This document shows, piece by piece, positions 1 through 10,813 of a stretch of DNA of 64,000 bases. The notes beneath the pieces were generated by a model that saw only the letters and a list, made by a program, of their open reading frames with translations, had not been told where the DNA came from and made no database searches. The stretch is from NCBI GenBank assembly GCA_003254925.1, contig QANZ01011469.1, positions 182,384-246,383 on the forward strand, in the 5' to 3' direction. The first letter of the stretch is position 1. Each line of letters begins with the position of its first letter. The DNA comes from Chamaecrista fasciculata. Lineage: Eukaryota > Streptophyta > Magnoliopsida > Fabales > Fabaceae. Both the position numbers and the translations under genes were made by a program.

Positions 1-172
1 AAAAAAAAAAAAAAAAAACCATTAATGAGTTTTTCGTCCTCTAAACTAAAGTCGTTATTTAATATCCGACGCGTAACTCATCAACATAATCATTGTGAAA
101 GCTAAAACCAAACCGAATCTCTTCACTTCATATTTATATATGCTGGTAAAATGAAAGGCATATGTTAATTTA

Positions 173-1261
173 GGCCAAATCCTATTTTGGTCCCTCTCTT
201 ATGCTCATTGTTCCAAATAGGTCCCTCAGTTATTTTTCGTTCCATATTGGTCCCTCAGTTATCCAAAACTTATCAAAGTTGGTCTCTCTAACGTTTTCTA
301 TCCATTTTTACGTTAAAAAAAAGGAAAAAATAAACTTTCATCCTCCAAAAGTTTTATTTTCTTACATTAAGGTCATTTTTTTTATAATAAGATCAAAACG
401 TAAGAAAAAAAAATAAATTAAGATTTTAACTAAATTTACACAAAAACACAACTTCCCTTTCTCTCTCCATCTTCGGCAACGTCTTCTCCAGATGCACCAC
501 CTTCTTCTCCGTCTCCTCCTCCGACAACTGCTGCAGTATGCCGCCGAAGAAGTCGTCGGAGCACAGCGGGTGGATCGGAATCTCACTGTGCTCGCCAGCA
601 CCTTGTACAAGCAGAACCACCTCGCACGGGAAGCAGCAGCACACGGCGGTGCACTCCGCCGCTGTGCCTCCCAACACCTCCCCCACCCCGGCGCCGTCGA
701 CTGGCTCTTCAGAAGCATCTCCGTCTGCCGCCGGTGGCTCGTCGACGTCGTCTGATGAATCTTTCCGCGATTGGGTATATGTATATAAAAAATGGGGGTA
801 AGATCGGTTATAGGTGGAAAAGAAAGAAAGAGAGTGGAATTAAGTGAGGATACACACAACATGTGTGTTTAGAATGAAGAATTATGAAAGTAATCTCGAT
901 TCTTGATCCCACGAAGATGGTGGGAGCAAAAAGAGTTGCAATTTTTGGGTCTGTTGGGGTATGCATAGGAGAGAGAGTTTTTGAGTTTTTGGGTAAATTC
1001 ACTTAAAATTTTAATTTCTTTTCTTTTCTTACATTTTGATCCTATTATAAAAAGAAAAGGACCTTAATATAAGAAAATAAAACTTTTGGGGATGAAAGTT
1101 TATTTTTCCTCTTTTTTTAACAGAAAAATAGATGAAAAACGTTGGAGGGACCAACTTTGACAAGTTTTGGATAACTGAGGGACCAATGTGGAACGAAAAA
1201 TAACTGAGGGACCTATTTGGAACAATGAGTATAACATAGGGACCAAAATAGGACTTTGGCC
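173..1261. mobile_element. Mutator-like element with captured gene fragment (Pack-MULE-like)
   Basis: Two long inverted repeats bound this 1.09-kb element: left about 173-450, right about 981-1261. The ends read GGCCAAATCC on the left and, as reverse complement, GGCCAAAGTCC on the right. The repeats contain several 'GGTCCCTC' blocks and stay alignable for roughly 280 bp. The 9-bp word GTTAATTTA sits directly outside both ends (164-172 and 1262-1270), a perfect target-site duplication of the length typical of Mutator-like elements. No transposase is encoded. The interior (451-980) is much more GC-rich than the repeats and holds a broken piece of host coding sequence on the minus strand. Long TIRs, a 9-bp duplication and captured exon sequence together fit a non-autonomous Pack-MULE. 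Insertion is about 360 bp upstream of the RHF2A start codon. Confidence 0.88.
430..770 (-). pseudogene. Captured, frameshifted gene fragment inside the MULE (Cys-rich plant protein family)
   Basis: On the minus strand one frame reads LLKSQSTAPGWGRCW and then becomes arginine-rich nonsense. The next frame continues with GGTAAECTAVCCCFPCEVV. Joined, the two resemble a small plant family I recall with a Gly-Trp-Gly-Arg-Cys-Trp segment followed by a Cys-run membrane-like segment; I cannot give it a formal name. The shift is explained by loss of one G in a G run (plus-strand CCC at 670-672). A second shift seems to follow near 615, because the frame with YKVLASTVR looks more family-like than the one with VQGAGEH. 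Upstream on the same strand (about 780-790) is a TATA-like stretch, so promoter or 5' UTR may have been captured too. The family call rests on memory; the broken frame is seen directly. Confidence 0.55.
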
Positions 1262-1625
1262 GTTAATTTATGTATTAGATAAGTGTCTGAGAAATTTATA
1301 GCTCGTAATCCAACGACAATATGATACTATAATCATATTTGATAGGGTAATAAGACAAGGAGCCGGACAAAGAGGACAATGGCGCGTAAGCTCGGTGACT
1401 CGTCAAACATATTCCCTTTGAATGCCACGTGTCGGATCTGCAGTGATTAGAGGGCTAAGCCTAAAGCCTAAAAGCCTCGCTTACTTCTTCGTGCAGTGCC
1501 CTCAGGTCGTCTAGCTTCACCATCTCTACGACAATCACTTCACCCGCTAGGGTTTATTCATTTGGAGTTTGATTTATCTCAATTTTCTCACATCCTTCAA
1601 TCACCATAAGGTTCGCTAGCTGTTC

Positions 1626-4600
1626 ATGGAGGTAATTTCTCTACTTCTTATCTTATCTGCCTTTTGGTGAACGCAAGGAATGTTTGGAATCTGATGCCAC
1701 TCGTCCCATCATTTTGTTAATCTCAATAATACTACTCTCAACACTAGGGTAATTACTTGTTCCATTTCCGTGATTGTGGATTACTCTCTATTACTAAATA
1801 ATTATTCTTCGTGCTTATAACAAGTTTACGTTTCTGTTTGCCAGTCTCGGCTTAAATCTTTGAGATATGATGGATTTTGTTATTTATTCATTTATTTGTG
1901 CAAATACTATTGCGGTTGTCATTAATTTGACCTGGTTTCCTTTATCGATCCATTCCCTCCAATGCATCTATCTCTCTTGATCATGATAATTTGCTTGGAG
2001 TTTTATAAGATTTGTTTTTGTCAATCTCAATTTGCTGTTTCACAGGACCCAGTGATGGAAGAGAACAAGAAGTCCGAGGCACATTTGACTTCAGCAGCTG
2101 CTTTTGTGGAGGGTGGAATCCAGGACGCTTGTGATGATGCTTGCAGCATATGTCTTGAAGCCTTCTGTGACAGTGATCCTTCAACGGTATGCCTATCAAC
2201 AATTATGTTATATTTCATGGCTGATAGTGTGTGTATTCATCCTTATGAACTAGCTGCTCTCATTCTTCCTGCAGGTAACAACTTGCAAACATGAATATCA
2301 TCTTCAATGCATTTTGGAATGGTAGGCCATGTGACCTCATCTATTGTAGTTTTGAGTCAATTTTATATCATTAGTTAATAGTGATAGAGCAGAAGTTGAC
2401 AGTATTGGTAACGGTGGGAGATTCCTTCCTTAGTATTGCAGCAGTTTACAACCTTTTGGCTGCTTGATTTCCTCGGAGCACAATTTTGTGTGGCTTTTTG
2501 TTTTCTGGCGTTTCTCAGTAGAAGAGAAAGTCTGTGTAAGAAAAAATTTCATCTTATGCATGCTGATGGTTGATCTATGGGCATGCTTTTTCAGGCTTTT
2601 ATTAGCCTTCAGGACATGTTTGGTTCCACCGGAAGTCTGGTCACTGGTGGCCACAAGTTGAACTTGGTAAATCTTAAGATTACTCTGAACAAACTAATCT
2701 AACAAGTTTTAGAATTCCATTTATTTTGTATTGCCTGGTATTTTAGGAATGCTGTGTGTAGAAGTCAGTGAAGTGACTAGTCCCTCTGGAAGCTTGAGTT
2801 GACAGCAATTTCTTTAGGATTTAAAATCTTATCAAATGTTTTTTTTTCTTGCTACTAGTTGAAAGAGAGTGTCGACTCTGTCGAGAATTTAATGCAAGGA
2901 TTGAAGTTTATAGAAGTATTCTCTGCTTGCTCTGGCCATGTCGGAAATATATATGAAGGTGTTAAAAACCCAGTTTATGAGTATGCTGATATGTGACTGA
3001 TTCTTAGATGGTAATTCAATGATCTGGGACAATATCTGGTCAATCAGAGCTGGTAGTCCTTGATATTTGTCCTAAAGTCATCCTTGCGTGGGGGACCTTG
3101 GGTCAGGCTCATGTATTAATTTCTTGTTATTTGAGGTTCCCAAAATATTAGGTAAATCCGATACAGTGGTGAATTGTGATGTAAATTTGGGTCCTGGTGT
3201 AACTTATCTCTATAACTTGGAATTTCTCAGATAATATGTGTTGGATGAGAACAAATATTTTGACCAGAGTGTTGTCTCATGTATATGGCAACAACTAGAA
3301 GAATTGACCTAAACTTAAAATTTTAACAACTATCTTGTAGGTGTCAGAGAAGCTCCCAGTGTCCCATGTGTTGGCAATCTATTAGTCTTAAAGATCCTAC
3401 CAGGTTTTTTTCTACTTTATAATCTTAATTCTGTTCTTTGGTTCTTGTAGTGATTTGTTCTTTCTTCACTTAATTTCTTATTTGTCTGTGCAGTCAAGAA
3501 TTGCTTGAGGCAGTGGAAAGAGAGAGGAACTTTAGGTTCAATCCATCTAGGAATGCCACAATATTTCATCATCCAACTCTTGGGGATTTCGAGTTGCAAC
3601 ATGTCTGTAGTCTGCTTAAGCGTGTTTGTAGACATCTTACTCTTCAGCTATTGAAAATTACATGATTGTCGTGTTTTTATGCAGTTGCCAGTTGGTGCAA
3701 GTGATTCTGATCTTGAGGAGCGTATAATCCAACACTTGGCTGCTGCTGCTGCAATGGGACGAGCACGTCACATTGCTAGAAGGGATGGCCAGAGAAACAG
3801 GTCTTCAGCTCAAGGTCGCCCTCAGTTCTTGGTATTTTCAGCTCATTCTAATTCACCTCCCATGCCTCCTGCTTCTTCCTCCCCAACTCAGAGGGACAAC
3901 GGAGAACCAACTCCTGCAATCACGGTTCCCACTCCTCCTACTTGTGAAACTGGAGAAGAATCACTGCTGCTGACTCCAGTTCCTCCCATTCAGGCTGACC
4001 AAGTTTCTGCTCCTGGTTTTGGATCTACTGCTCTTGTTGCCGATCACCAGGGATCATCTCACAATGATAGGTAATTACTAATTATGATTTTTAATCTTGA
4101 ATTTCTGGCTCTATGATATTCTTAACTATCATCTATTAAAAACTTTCTACAGGAGATTTAGTCAGTCATCCTCAACACCTAATAGTGATGATAGAGCTGG
4201 ACCATCAGAGTTCCAATCATTTTCAGAATCTCTGAAATCTAGACTAAATGCAGTATCAATGAGGTAGTAAAGGAAGTTTTTTTTTTTGATACACGAGGTA
4301 GTAAAGGAAGTGAATATACTTTGGATGTAATTCGCTTGAACTTTCGTCCTGTTTGTTTCTTAAACTTATTTATTACAATTTGCAATTGTCTTTCAGATAC
4401 AAGGAGTCAATTTCCAAGAGCACTAGAGGGTGGAAGGAGAGATGGTTCTCTCGCAATTCCTCTATGTCTGATATGGGATCTGAAGTAAGACCTGAGGTTA
4501 ATGCAGGAATTGCAACTGTGTCACGCATGATGGAACATCTGGAAACTAGAGACAGTGACAGAACTACTAAAATTTCTCCATCAACCAATTTAGTAGATGG

Positions 4601-4709
4601 TTCAGTTGCAGGACCAAGTGACCAGAATGTAACAGATAATGGAGGTGACAATCTTTTGAGAGACAATACTACTAATGCATCTTGTGCTGCAGGTTCTAGT
4701 TCAAATTAA
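1626..4709 (+). CDS. RHF2A: RING-H2 E3 ubiquitin ligase, RHF2A-type
   Basis: Eight coding exons: 1626-1631, 2046-2186, 2275-2321, 3341-3403, 3494-3602, 3685-4070, 4153-4263, 4397-4709. All junctions are GT-AG and stay in frame, giving 391 residues, close to the roughly 375 I recall for Arabidopsis RHF2A. The first coding exon is only ATG GAG, and a second in-frame ATG at 2055 could serve instead. A conserved N-terminal segment (SAAAFVEGGIQDACDDACS) precedes a RING-H2 finger from CSIC through CKHEYHLQC to CPMC, at about residues 33-75. A helical LEERIIQHLAAAAAMGRARH motif, a Pro/Ser-rich linker and a conserved SISKSTRGWKERWFSR block follow. RHF1a and RHF2a in Arabidopsis promote degradation of the CDK inhibitor ICK4/KRP6 during gametogenesis; the same role here is inferred. 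Confidence 0.95.
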
Positions 4710-5340
4710 AGCATATAATGGGTTTTTACTTCAACTTTGAGCTTTGCTTTGCCCAAAAGGTAAAATCTCTGTTTTATATAGGCTTACTTTATTATACATT
4801 GTGTTTACTGTAGCATTTGGACAATTTCCTATGTGATCTGATGACTGGTCAACGTTACATTCCTAGATGCTGCTTTCCTTTTCCTTCTTACTTGGTTTTG
4901 TAATTCTTTTTTACATTTTTTATTTTTTATCTTTCATTGCCTTCATGGCTTTGTAAACATGTGCATGTGTTGTTTTCTTTAATTATAGCTCTCCTAGACC
5001 CTATACAGTATACATAATACATGGCCTTTTTGTTTGACGAAAGTGATAGCTCTTGAAAAAGGTATTGGTATAAAATGTTTTTATGATCAGGTGGAAATTG
5101 TAGGAGTTGAAACCATGAATGTGATGCGTTACATATTGGCTAGTGCAGCCAAGGAATGTAATAAACCAATTTACCTTGGAGAAGATGGCCTGCCAACGTT
5201 TGAGATATTGGAAATAAATAACATAGAAAACACAGAAAGGGTCTTTGTTTAGAGTTTAGGAACCTCTGTATGATTGTAAATTTTCCGTGTAACTAGCAGA
5301 TATTCCTCTCGATCAGAATCTTACATGTAGTATGTGCTGC
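4710..5340 (+). other. Probable 3' UTR of RHF2A with a possible 3'-UTR intron
   Basis: After the stop at 4707-4709 a good donor (AAAAG|GTAAAATC) lies at 4759/4760 and an acceptor (GATCAG|GTGG) at 5090/5091. The segment 5091-5260 is less AT-rich than its flanks, and AATAAA-like words follow near 5210. This fits a spliced 3' UTR ending near 5300-5340. It is inference from splice signals and composition only; a short open frame over this segment matches no family I know. Confidence 0.35.
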
Positions 5341-6764
5341 TTCTATATATAAATTCTGTTTCAACTCTTAGCATTAGATGGGATATTCTGGTGGTTGATC
5401 TTGATACTTTGAAGGACTAGTTCAATATAAAAGTGAGGAAATGATAAATTTTAGAACTAAATGGAGAGAAGAATGAATTATTCTATATTTCCAAAACGGA
5501 ATCTATTCGCCAAAACAGAATGATAAAAATATTTGTTCATCCCATTTTGGCTAAGTGAATAGGCAGGCATTTTATAGATTTTTTTTTTTCAGTCAGAGGC
5601 ATTTTATAGATGAAACGCACAATGCAGAACTCGCTTGCGCAGGATTTGAATTTTGAACCAATGAATTATGTTTAAATATTCACTTACCCAATATGGTTGT
5701 GGGCTTGTGGCCGAATTGAAGTATTAAAAGTTAGATTTAAAGAAAACAACAAAGGAAGAACATGTGGAAAGTTTATTCTTCTCTTCTCTCTTTCCCTTCA
5801 ATTCCCTTCAAATCCTGATTGCCAAACATATTCTAAAAAGACCCAAGCATTAATGTTAATCATAAAATAACTATAATAATTAATAAAGTATGTTTAGTAG
5901 TAATTACTTTTATTTCATAACAAATCTAGTTTAAAATGACAAAATAACTATTTTGTTAAAGCATAACAATAATTTATACATTAGTTTTGAGTGAAATGAT
6001 CAGTTTAAATATTTATTCATCAATGTGGCCGTAAATAAAAGCTTACAAATATAATAGATGCAGGAAGCATGTGCCAATATGGGGATGCCTATTGATGAGC
6101 AATTGACCATCGTTGATTTAAATACAATTCTAAAGAACACTTTAATATTATTTCATAAAAAATAAATATAAGAATACCAAATATTATTATTATTAATAGT
6201 TAGTGTCACCGATAAAGTTTGTACGAGCTATGAGATGTGAAGCATTGGGAACTAAATGAAGAGGAAGGACCAAAGGAAGGTACACAACAAGAAACAACAC
6301 TACAATCTACACTTAATTCCTAACAGTTGAGAGATACATAATACCAAACTCATTTAATATTCTGACCCAATATAGTTGTTTTAAACAATTATGGGTGCTA
6401 GGGAAAACATTCACCTAATTACGAATATAGAAATAAATATTCAATTGAGATATTTCCATTGTTCTTTAATTTTTTATAATCACGAGATTACTTTTTTGTT
6501 TATTGTAGATTATATGAAATTTATGGCCTGCAAATAGTGTTTCTCTAATCTCTCTGTCTTTCTCCCTACCCAGGTTTTGTTCACAATCAACATTAGGTTA
6601 AAGTCAATTGATTTATTAAAGTTAAAATCAATTGATTAATGAGTAGTTTATTGGCTCAAAAATAGACATAATTTATTAATTTTAATTAATCAGGATCTTA
6701 TTCAATCATTCATTATCTTGCTTATGCTCTCCTCAACTTAAACATTATCATAATAAATTAAAAC
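5341..6764. other. AT-rich intergenic DNA, no gene seen
   Basis: No coding region, RNA gene or bounded transposon could be supported. A short duplication of the word GGCATTTTATAGAT flanks a poly-T tract near 5567-5610. Confidence 0.6.
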
Positions 6765-6775
6765 TTAGATTTATG

Positions 6776-6977
6776 GCCAATAAAAGTTGATACGGCTTCA
6801 TAACCCATAAGGTTGTGAGTTTGATTTTTGCTATCGATGTGAGGGTCTTGTTGGTAGGCGATTGGTAAATACCTTTATAAATACTTATAGAATCTGAAGG
6901 CATGCTCTGACCTTAGTGAGCTCCCATGACTTAATTCACTTGAAACATCTACCAAATAAAAAAAGAAAAAAAGAAAA
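6776..6977 (+). mobile_element. tRNA-derived SINE (family 1, diverged copy)
   Basis: The 202-bp body aligns by eye along its whole length with the SINE at 24894-25095. Shared blocks are CATAACCCA, then a degraded B box (GAGTTTGATTTTTGC), then GATGTGAGGG and TTGGTAGGCGAT. It ends in an A-rich tail. The 11-bp word TTAGATTTATG lies on both sides (6765-6775 and 6978-6988), as expected for an L1-type target duplication. The A box is decayed, so this is the older copy. Confidence 0.75.
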
Positions 6978-7006
6978 TTAGATTTATGAAATATATTTTT
7001 ATAATT

Positions 7007-7013
<7 letters not shown>

Positions 7014-7055
<42 letters not shown>

Positions 7056-7056
7056 C
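7014..7056. repeat. Compound (CT)n(AT)n microsatellite
   Basis: An uninterrupted CT run passes directly into an AT run. The AT part could act as a TATA-like element for the short open frame that begins at 7163. Confidence 0.9.
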
Positions 7057-7162
7057 TTCACTTATCCCCTTCTTTTCTTGTTATCCTACATTTCTACTCT
7101 CTTCAACATAAACTAAAATAGCAATCAAGCTTATCTAGTTCAATCGAGGGGCTGCTAGAGCG

Positions 7163-7312
7163 ATGAGCAAGATAGAGCGACCTGCAAAAGACTTCACAGG
7201 GGACCCTGCGAAGAACACTCTGACGCTCAAGTTAGAATGGAAGTCAGGTGAGAGCAAAGAGAGTTTAGAGTTGAAAATAGTAGGTAACCTTAAACCAATA
7301 TTNAGATTCTAG
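7163..7312 (+). other. Short open frame, possibly a truncated first exon
   Basis: An ATG at 7163 opens 49 codons beginning MSKIERPAKDFTGDPAKN, rich in Lys and Glu and with codon use less AT-biased than its surroundings. A TA-rich tract lies about 110 bp upstream. A good donor-like site (AAGTCAG|GTGAG) occurs about 85 bp into the frame. The frame crosses the unresolved base at 7303 and stops at 7310. I recognise no family. It could be the surviving 5' end of a gene cut off by the retrotransposon immediately downstream, or chance. Confidence 0.2.
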
Positions 7313-7597
7313 CGAAATCTCTAGAGCATTCATTATGAAACAGGCACGCGCACGGCCGTTGTAACGCGCAAAAACGTCGTTAATAGCAGAAATGTGGGGG
7401 TATAATCTGACTCTTAATGCCTCTAGTATACAACAAGAGTAGTTGGTTCATAGAAGCAGGCTTCACTGACTACTCTGTGTACTATGTGTTATTGGTCTAG
7501 GTCTAGTTCATAGTCGGAAAGACACTAGATACAATGGTTATGCCCATGGATGAGACTCATGAGAAATGTGGTTCGTTATTTTACACATGTGGGGGAT

Positions 7598-7999
7598 TGT
7601 TGGACCTGAGTCTAATATTGAGTGTGTAAAATAAGCCCACATTGCCTACACAAAAGAGATATGAGGGTTGAGGTTATTTTTGTTGTATTATTTTATTTAT
7701 TATTATAATTAATAAATATTTTATTAATTATTATAATTAAATAAATATTTTATTAGACCTATTATATATATATGAGAACCCTAGTTTCTAAATAAAATGA
7801 GCAGCCTCCCTCTTTCTTCTTTTGTATCAGAGTCTCTAAAATTACTTTTGCTATTCTGTATCCCTCTTTGTGTGACATTGAGGAAGATTTCGTTTAATCC
7901 TGTGAGAGTGCCGGTTTCTAATCAGTGGGATACCGGAATATCTCTTCAGGACAGTGTCCTAGAGACGCGACTCGAAATTATCGTTAGAAATCCCCAACA
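7598..7999 (+). mobile_element. Copia-like LTR (3' LTR or solo remnant)
   Basis: The segment starts TGTTGG and ends CCAACA, the inverted terminal motif of many LTRs, over about 402 bp. A purine tract (GTGGGGGA) immediately precedes it, as a polypurine tract does before a 3' LTR. Inside are a TATA-like AT tract near 7765 and an AATAAA word near 7790. No second LTR copy is in the window, and the DNA upstream encodes no recognisable gag or pol, so the element is truncated. A GTATCAGAG word within it resembles a primer-binding site, leaving the exact right boundary open. Confidence 0.55.
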
Positions 8000-8004
8000 T
8001 CAAT

Positions 8005-8576
8005 TCACATAGTTAATAACCTAAACATTAAAATCCTTGTTCGAATGTCACGCTAAATAAATCAACAGAAAATCTTGGTAATATAAACTTAGTATGGAAT
8101 GTTTTCACCTCGTAGTAACTCAATGTCGTTGTGAAATATAAATAATATTTATGTAATATTTTCGTTAAAAAAAAGTTGACTACTTTTCAGTTTTCACATA
8201 TTGACAACAATAAAGAAACGCAAAAAAGAAAGGCCAAGATTCAAAAAAGAAACACAAAAATTGAGTACTCTTGTCGGAGCTGTGCGGTCATCTTCTTTTA
8301 ATTTAGTGAGAAAACTTCATAATGGACAATTCCTCGAGGAGTTTCAGTGTTTCACTAAAGGCAATCAAGTATCAAGTATGCTTGTGAGGGGAGAATAAAT
8401 AAACCAAGATTACGGGAGAATGGCCTCTTGAAATATTGAATTGCACATATGCCTCAATTAATGTGTCATTGGAATATAACTGTCGAAACAAACTTGCCCT
8501 TTTCCTCGAATCTCTTTCATGTGTTGGGTTTCAAAAAGAAAAAAATTAAACTTGTGAAATCTGTGGAAAATATATA
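8005..8576. other. Intergenic, nothing recognised
   Basis: AT-rich DNA between the LTR and the next MITE. A lysine-rich open frame at 8201-8398 has no recognisable domain, and its codon composition matches the AT-rich background. Confidence 0.5.
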
Positions 8577-8585
8577 AAATATAAA

Positions 8586-8971
8586 GGTTAAAGTGTACTT
8601 TTGGTCCCATAACTTTGGCAAAAGTCTCAATTTAGTTTTTGTTGCAATTTTGGTCTCATAACTTTTGAAAACGTCCCACCATTAATCCCAAACTGATTTC
8701 CATCCATTATCTACCGTTAAAGATGATCTGACATACTGAGTTGGATGATGACGTGGCAAATATGGGTGAAGTTATGGAATGGATGGAAATCAGCTTGAGA
8801 CCAACGGTGGGACATTTTTAGAAGTTATGGAACCAAAATTGTAACAAAAAAAGTTATGAGACCAAATTGAGACCTTTGCCAAAGTTATGGGACTAAAATT
8901 GCAACAAAAAAAATTATAGGACCAAATTGAGATCTTTGTCAAAGTTATTGGACAAAAAGTACACTTTAGCC
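8586..8971. mobile_element. MULE-type MITE, family A copy 1
   Basis: A 386-bp element with terminal inverted repeats: GGTTAAAGTGTACTTTTGG at the left, and the reverse complement of ...AGTACACTTTAGCC at the right. The repeats are built from 'ACTTTGGCAAA' and 'CTCAATTTAGT' modules, repeated twice on the right side. Flanks AAATATAAA (8577-8585) and AAACATAAA (8972-8980) match at 8 of 9 positions, a 9-bp target duplication. It has no coding capacity. The copy at 34234-34600 shares both ends and the central GATGATCTGACATACTGAG-like segment. Confidence 0.85.
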
Positions 8972-8980
8972 AAACATAAA

Positions 8981-10187
8981 TTAAATCTCAATTAAATTAA
9001 TATTTTATTAATAAATAAATCAAGTTAAATATTTTTATTAATATAAATATCATTAAATTGATGTATAGTTAATTTTGATCCGTATATACAAATTAAAAAA
9101 TATATAAAATGTGAACATGATCTAAAAAAAAGGTCCAATTAGACATGGCCCGACCCACTTATAACTAGCTAGACCAAATTTGAAATCCACATGAAACTCA
9201 ACTTCAACTTAACTCACATGTACCTTTAATCATGCTTAATTTTTAGAATGAAATGAATAAAATATAGCTGCATGCTGTTCTTTAATAAATACAAGCGATC
9301 AGAATCTCATTATAAAACTGGTCGCAAATAGAAAAAAAAAAAACTCACAATCTCAAATAAAAATAAGTCACCAAATCAACAATTAACACAATTAGACAAT
9401 ACAACAACTCGGTAACCAAAACTCAATCGGTGGGAAGTGAATGTGTGTGAGTATTTAAGTAAGTTATATGGGAAAAAGGACTAATACATGCGTTAGGTGT
9501 TTTATCTATTTCTGTCTGAAAAAAAAAAAACCAGAACTCAATAAATGGCCAAACTTTTGAACTATAAAAAGGATAACACAAAAAGAATGTACAAGGAGAA
9601 TTCAAATTTTAGTTGATTCCTTTTGATTCAACTTTTAATCTTTCTAAGACAACGAGACACCATGTGATTCTATGGTTATACAATTACAATCCGCAGCTCC
9701 ATCACATTATAAGCGTGAGTTTTTTGTTTTTGTTTTTTTTTTGGTTTTTTCTGCTTGATCTACCAAAATTTCTAAACACAAAATGAAAAACTTAATAACT
9801 GTCTTAATTAGAATAAAGATCATAAACTAACATCGGAAGTTATACAACTTTTATTGAAATTTTAAACATGTGGACACTGAATTCATAGTATGAGTGTAGG
9901 ACATAATCTGAATATACTTAACTGTTTCATCATATTTTTTAATGAAACCTTTTAAATATCTTTTTCATTTCCCAATTCCAACAATGTGAAATATTTTAAA
10001 ATTCTTAGAACATGTCACGAAATTTTTTATGTTTGGTTTAGCTGGAGACGTCGTTGGTTAGCATTTGATAAAATAATATTACATATATCTTTTAATAAAT
10101 AAATAGTAATATATTATTTAATATATATTCAAAAAAAGAAAATAAATGTGGAAGGCAGAGTTCATCAACTCTACTAGGCTCCTCCAT
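8981..10187. other. AT-rich intergenic DNA, no gene seen
   Basis: No coding frame, RNA gene or bounded repeat can be supported. Several poly-A and poly-T tracts are present. Confidence 0.55.
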
Positions 10188-10197
10188 CGTCTGAAGG

Positions 10198-10354
10198 GGA
10201 ACGGATCCCCTGCCGTACCGCAGGGCGTGCAGTGCGGCAGGGGCCAACGAGATTGTGTTACGTGACGCCACGTGTGCAGGTGGCACCACATGGCGCACTC
10301 TCATTGGCCCCTGTCGCACTGCACGCCCTGCGGTACGGCAAGGGATCCAAAACC
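10198..10354. mobile_element. Short GC-rich hairpin MITE
   Basis: The left arm, from GGATCCCCTGCCGTACCGC at 10203, is nearly the exact reverse complement of the right arm ending at 10348. The arms extend through GCAGTGCGGCAGGGGCCAA, leaving only a short loop. The transcript or single strand would fold into a long stem. CGTCTGAAGG occurs directly at both sides (10188-10197 and 10355-10364), a 10-bp target duplication consistent with Mutator-type insertion. It is far more GC-rich than its flanks and lies about 460 bp upstream of the FLA start. Confidence 0.8.
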
Positions 10355-10813
10355 CGTCTGAAGGCTCTAAACCAAAACTTCACTCAGTCCGATAGTTTTA
10401 AGTTAAGTTGTCATCCAATAAAGATCAGAGACGTGGCGAAAACCTAGCATAGAAACCGACACTCATTTATTAAGTCACCGCTGGTGAAATAGAAACACGC
10501 ACAAGGACTAGTTCATTTATTAATTCACTAATGATATTGCCATATTGCCGCTCAACACTTCTTTTCTTCCTTTCCTTTCAAATTTTTCTCCTGTCTTTCA
10601 TACAAATAAACTTCTTAGCTCTCTACTATTAAAAATATTTTACCTCAAATTTTATGAGATGATAATAAGCCACAACACGGTGTGACAAACTTACTACACT
10701 CCTGTGAAGAGAGAAACAAAAGACTAGGTGTAGAAAGAATAATGTAAGTAGAGTAAGTAGTTACATAAAAAACACGAGTCCCAAGTAATTAGCGTTGTCT
10801 CTCTCTGGTCGCC

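Noticed and set aside
5034..5252. 72-codon open frame downstream of RHF2A
   Set aside because: No domain or family resemblance; better explained as RHF2A 3' UTR after a 3'-UTR intron.
10092..10447. Two similar overlapping proteins on opposite strands (both starting MRQGP)
   Set aside because: They are the two arms of the palindromic MITE read in each direction, not genes.
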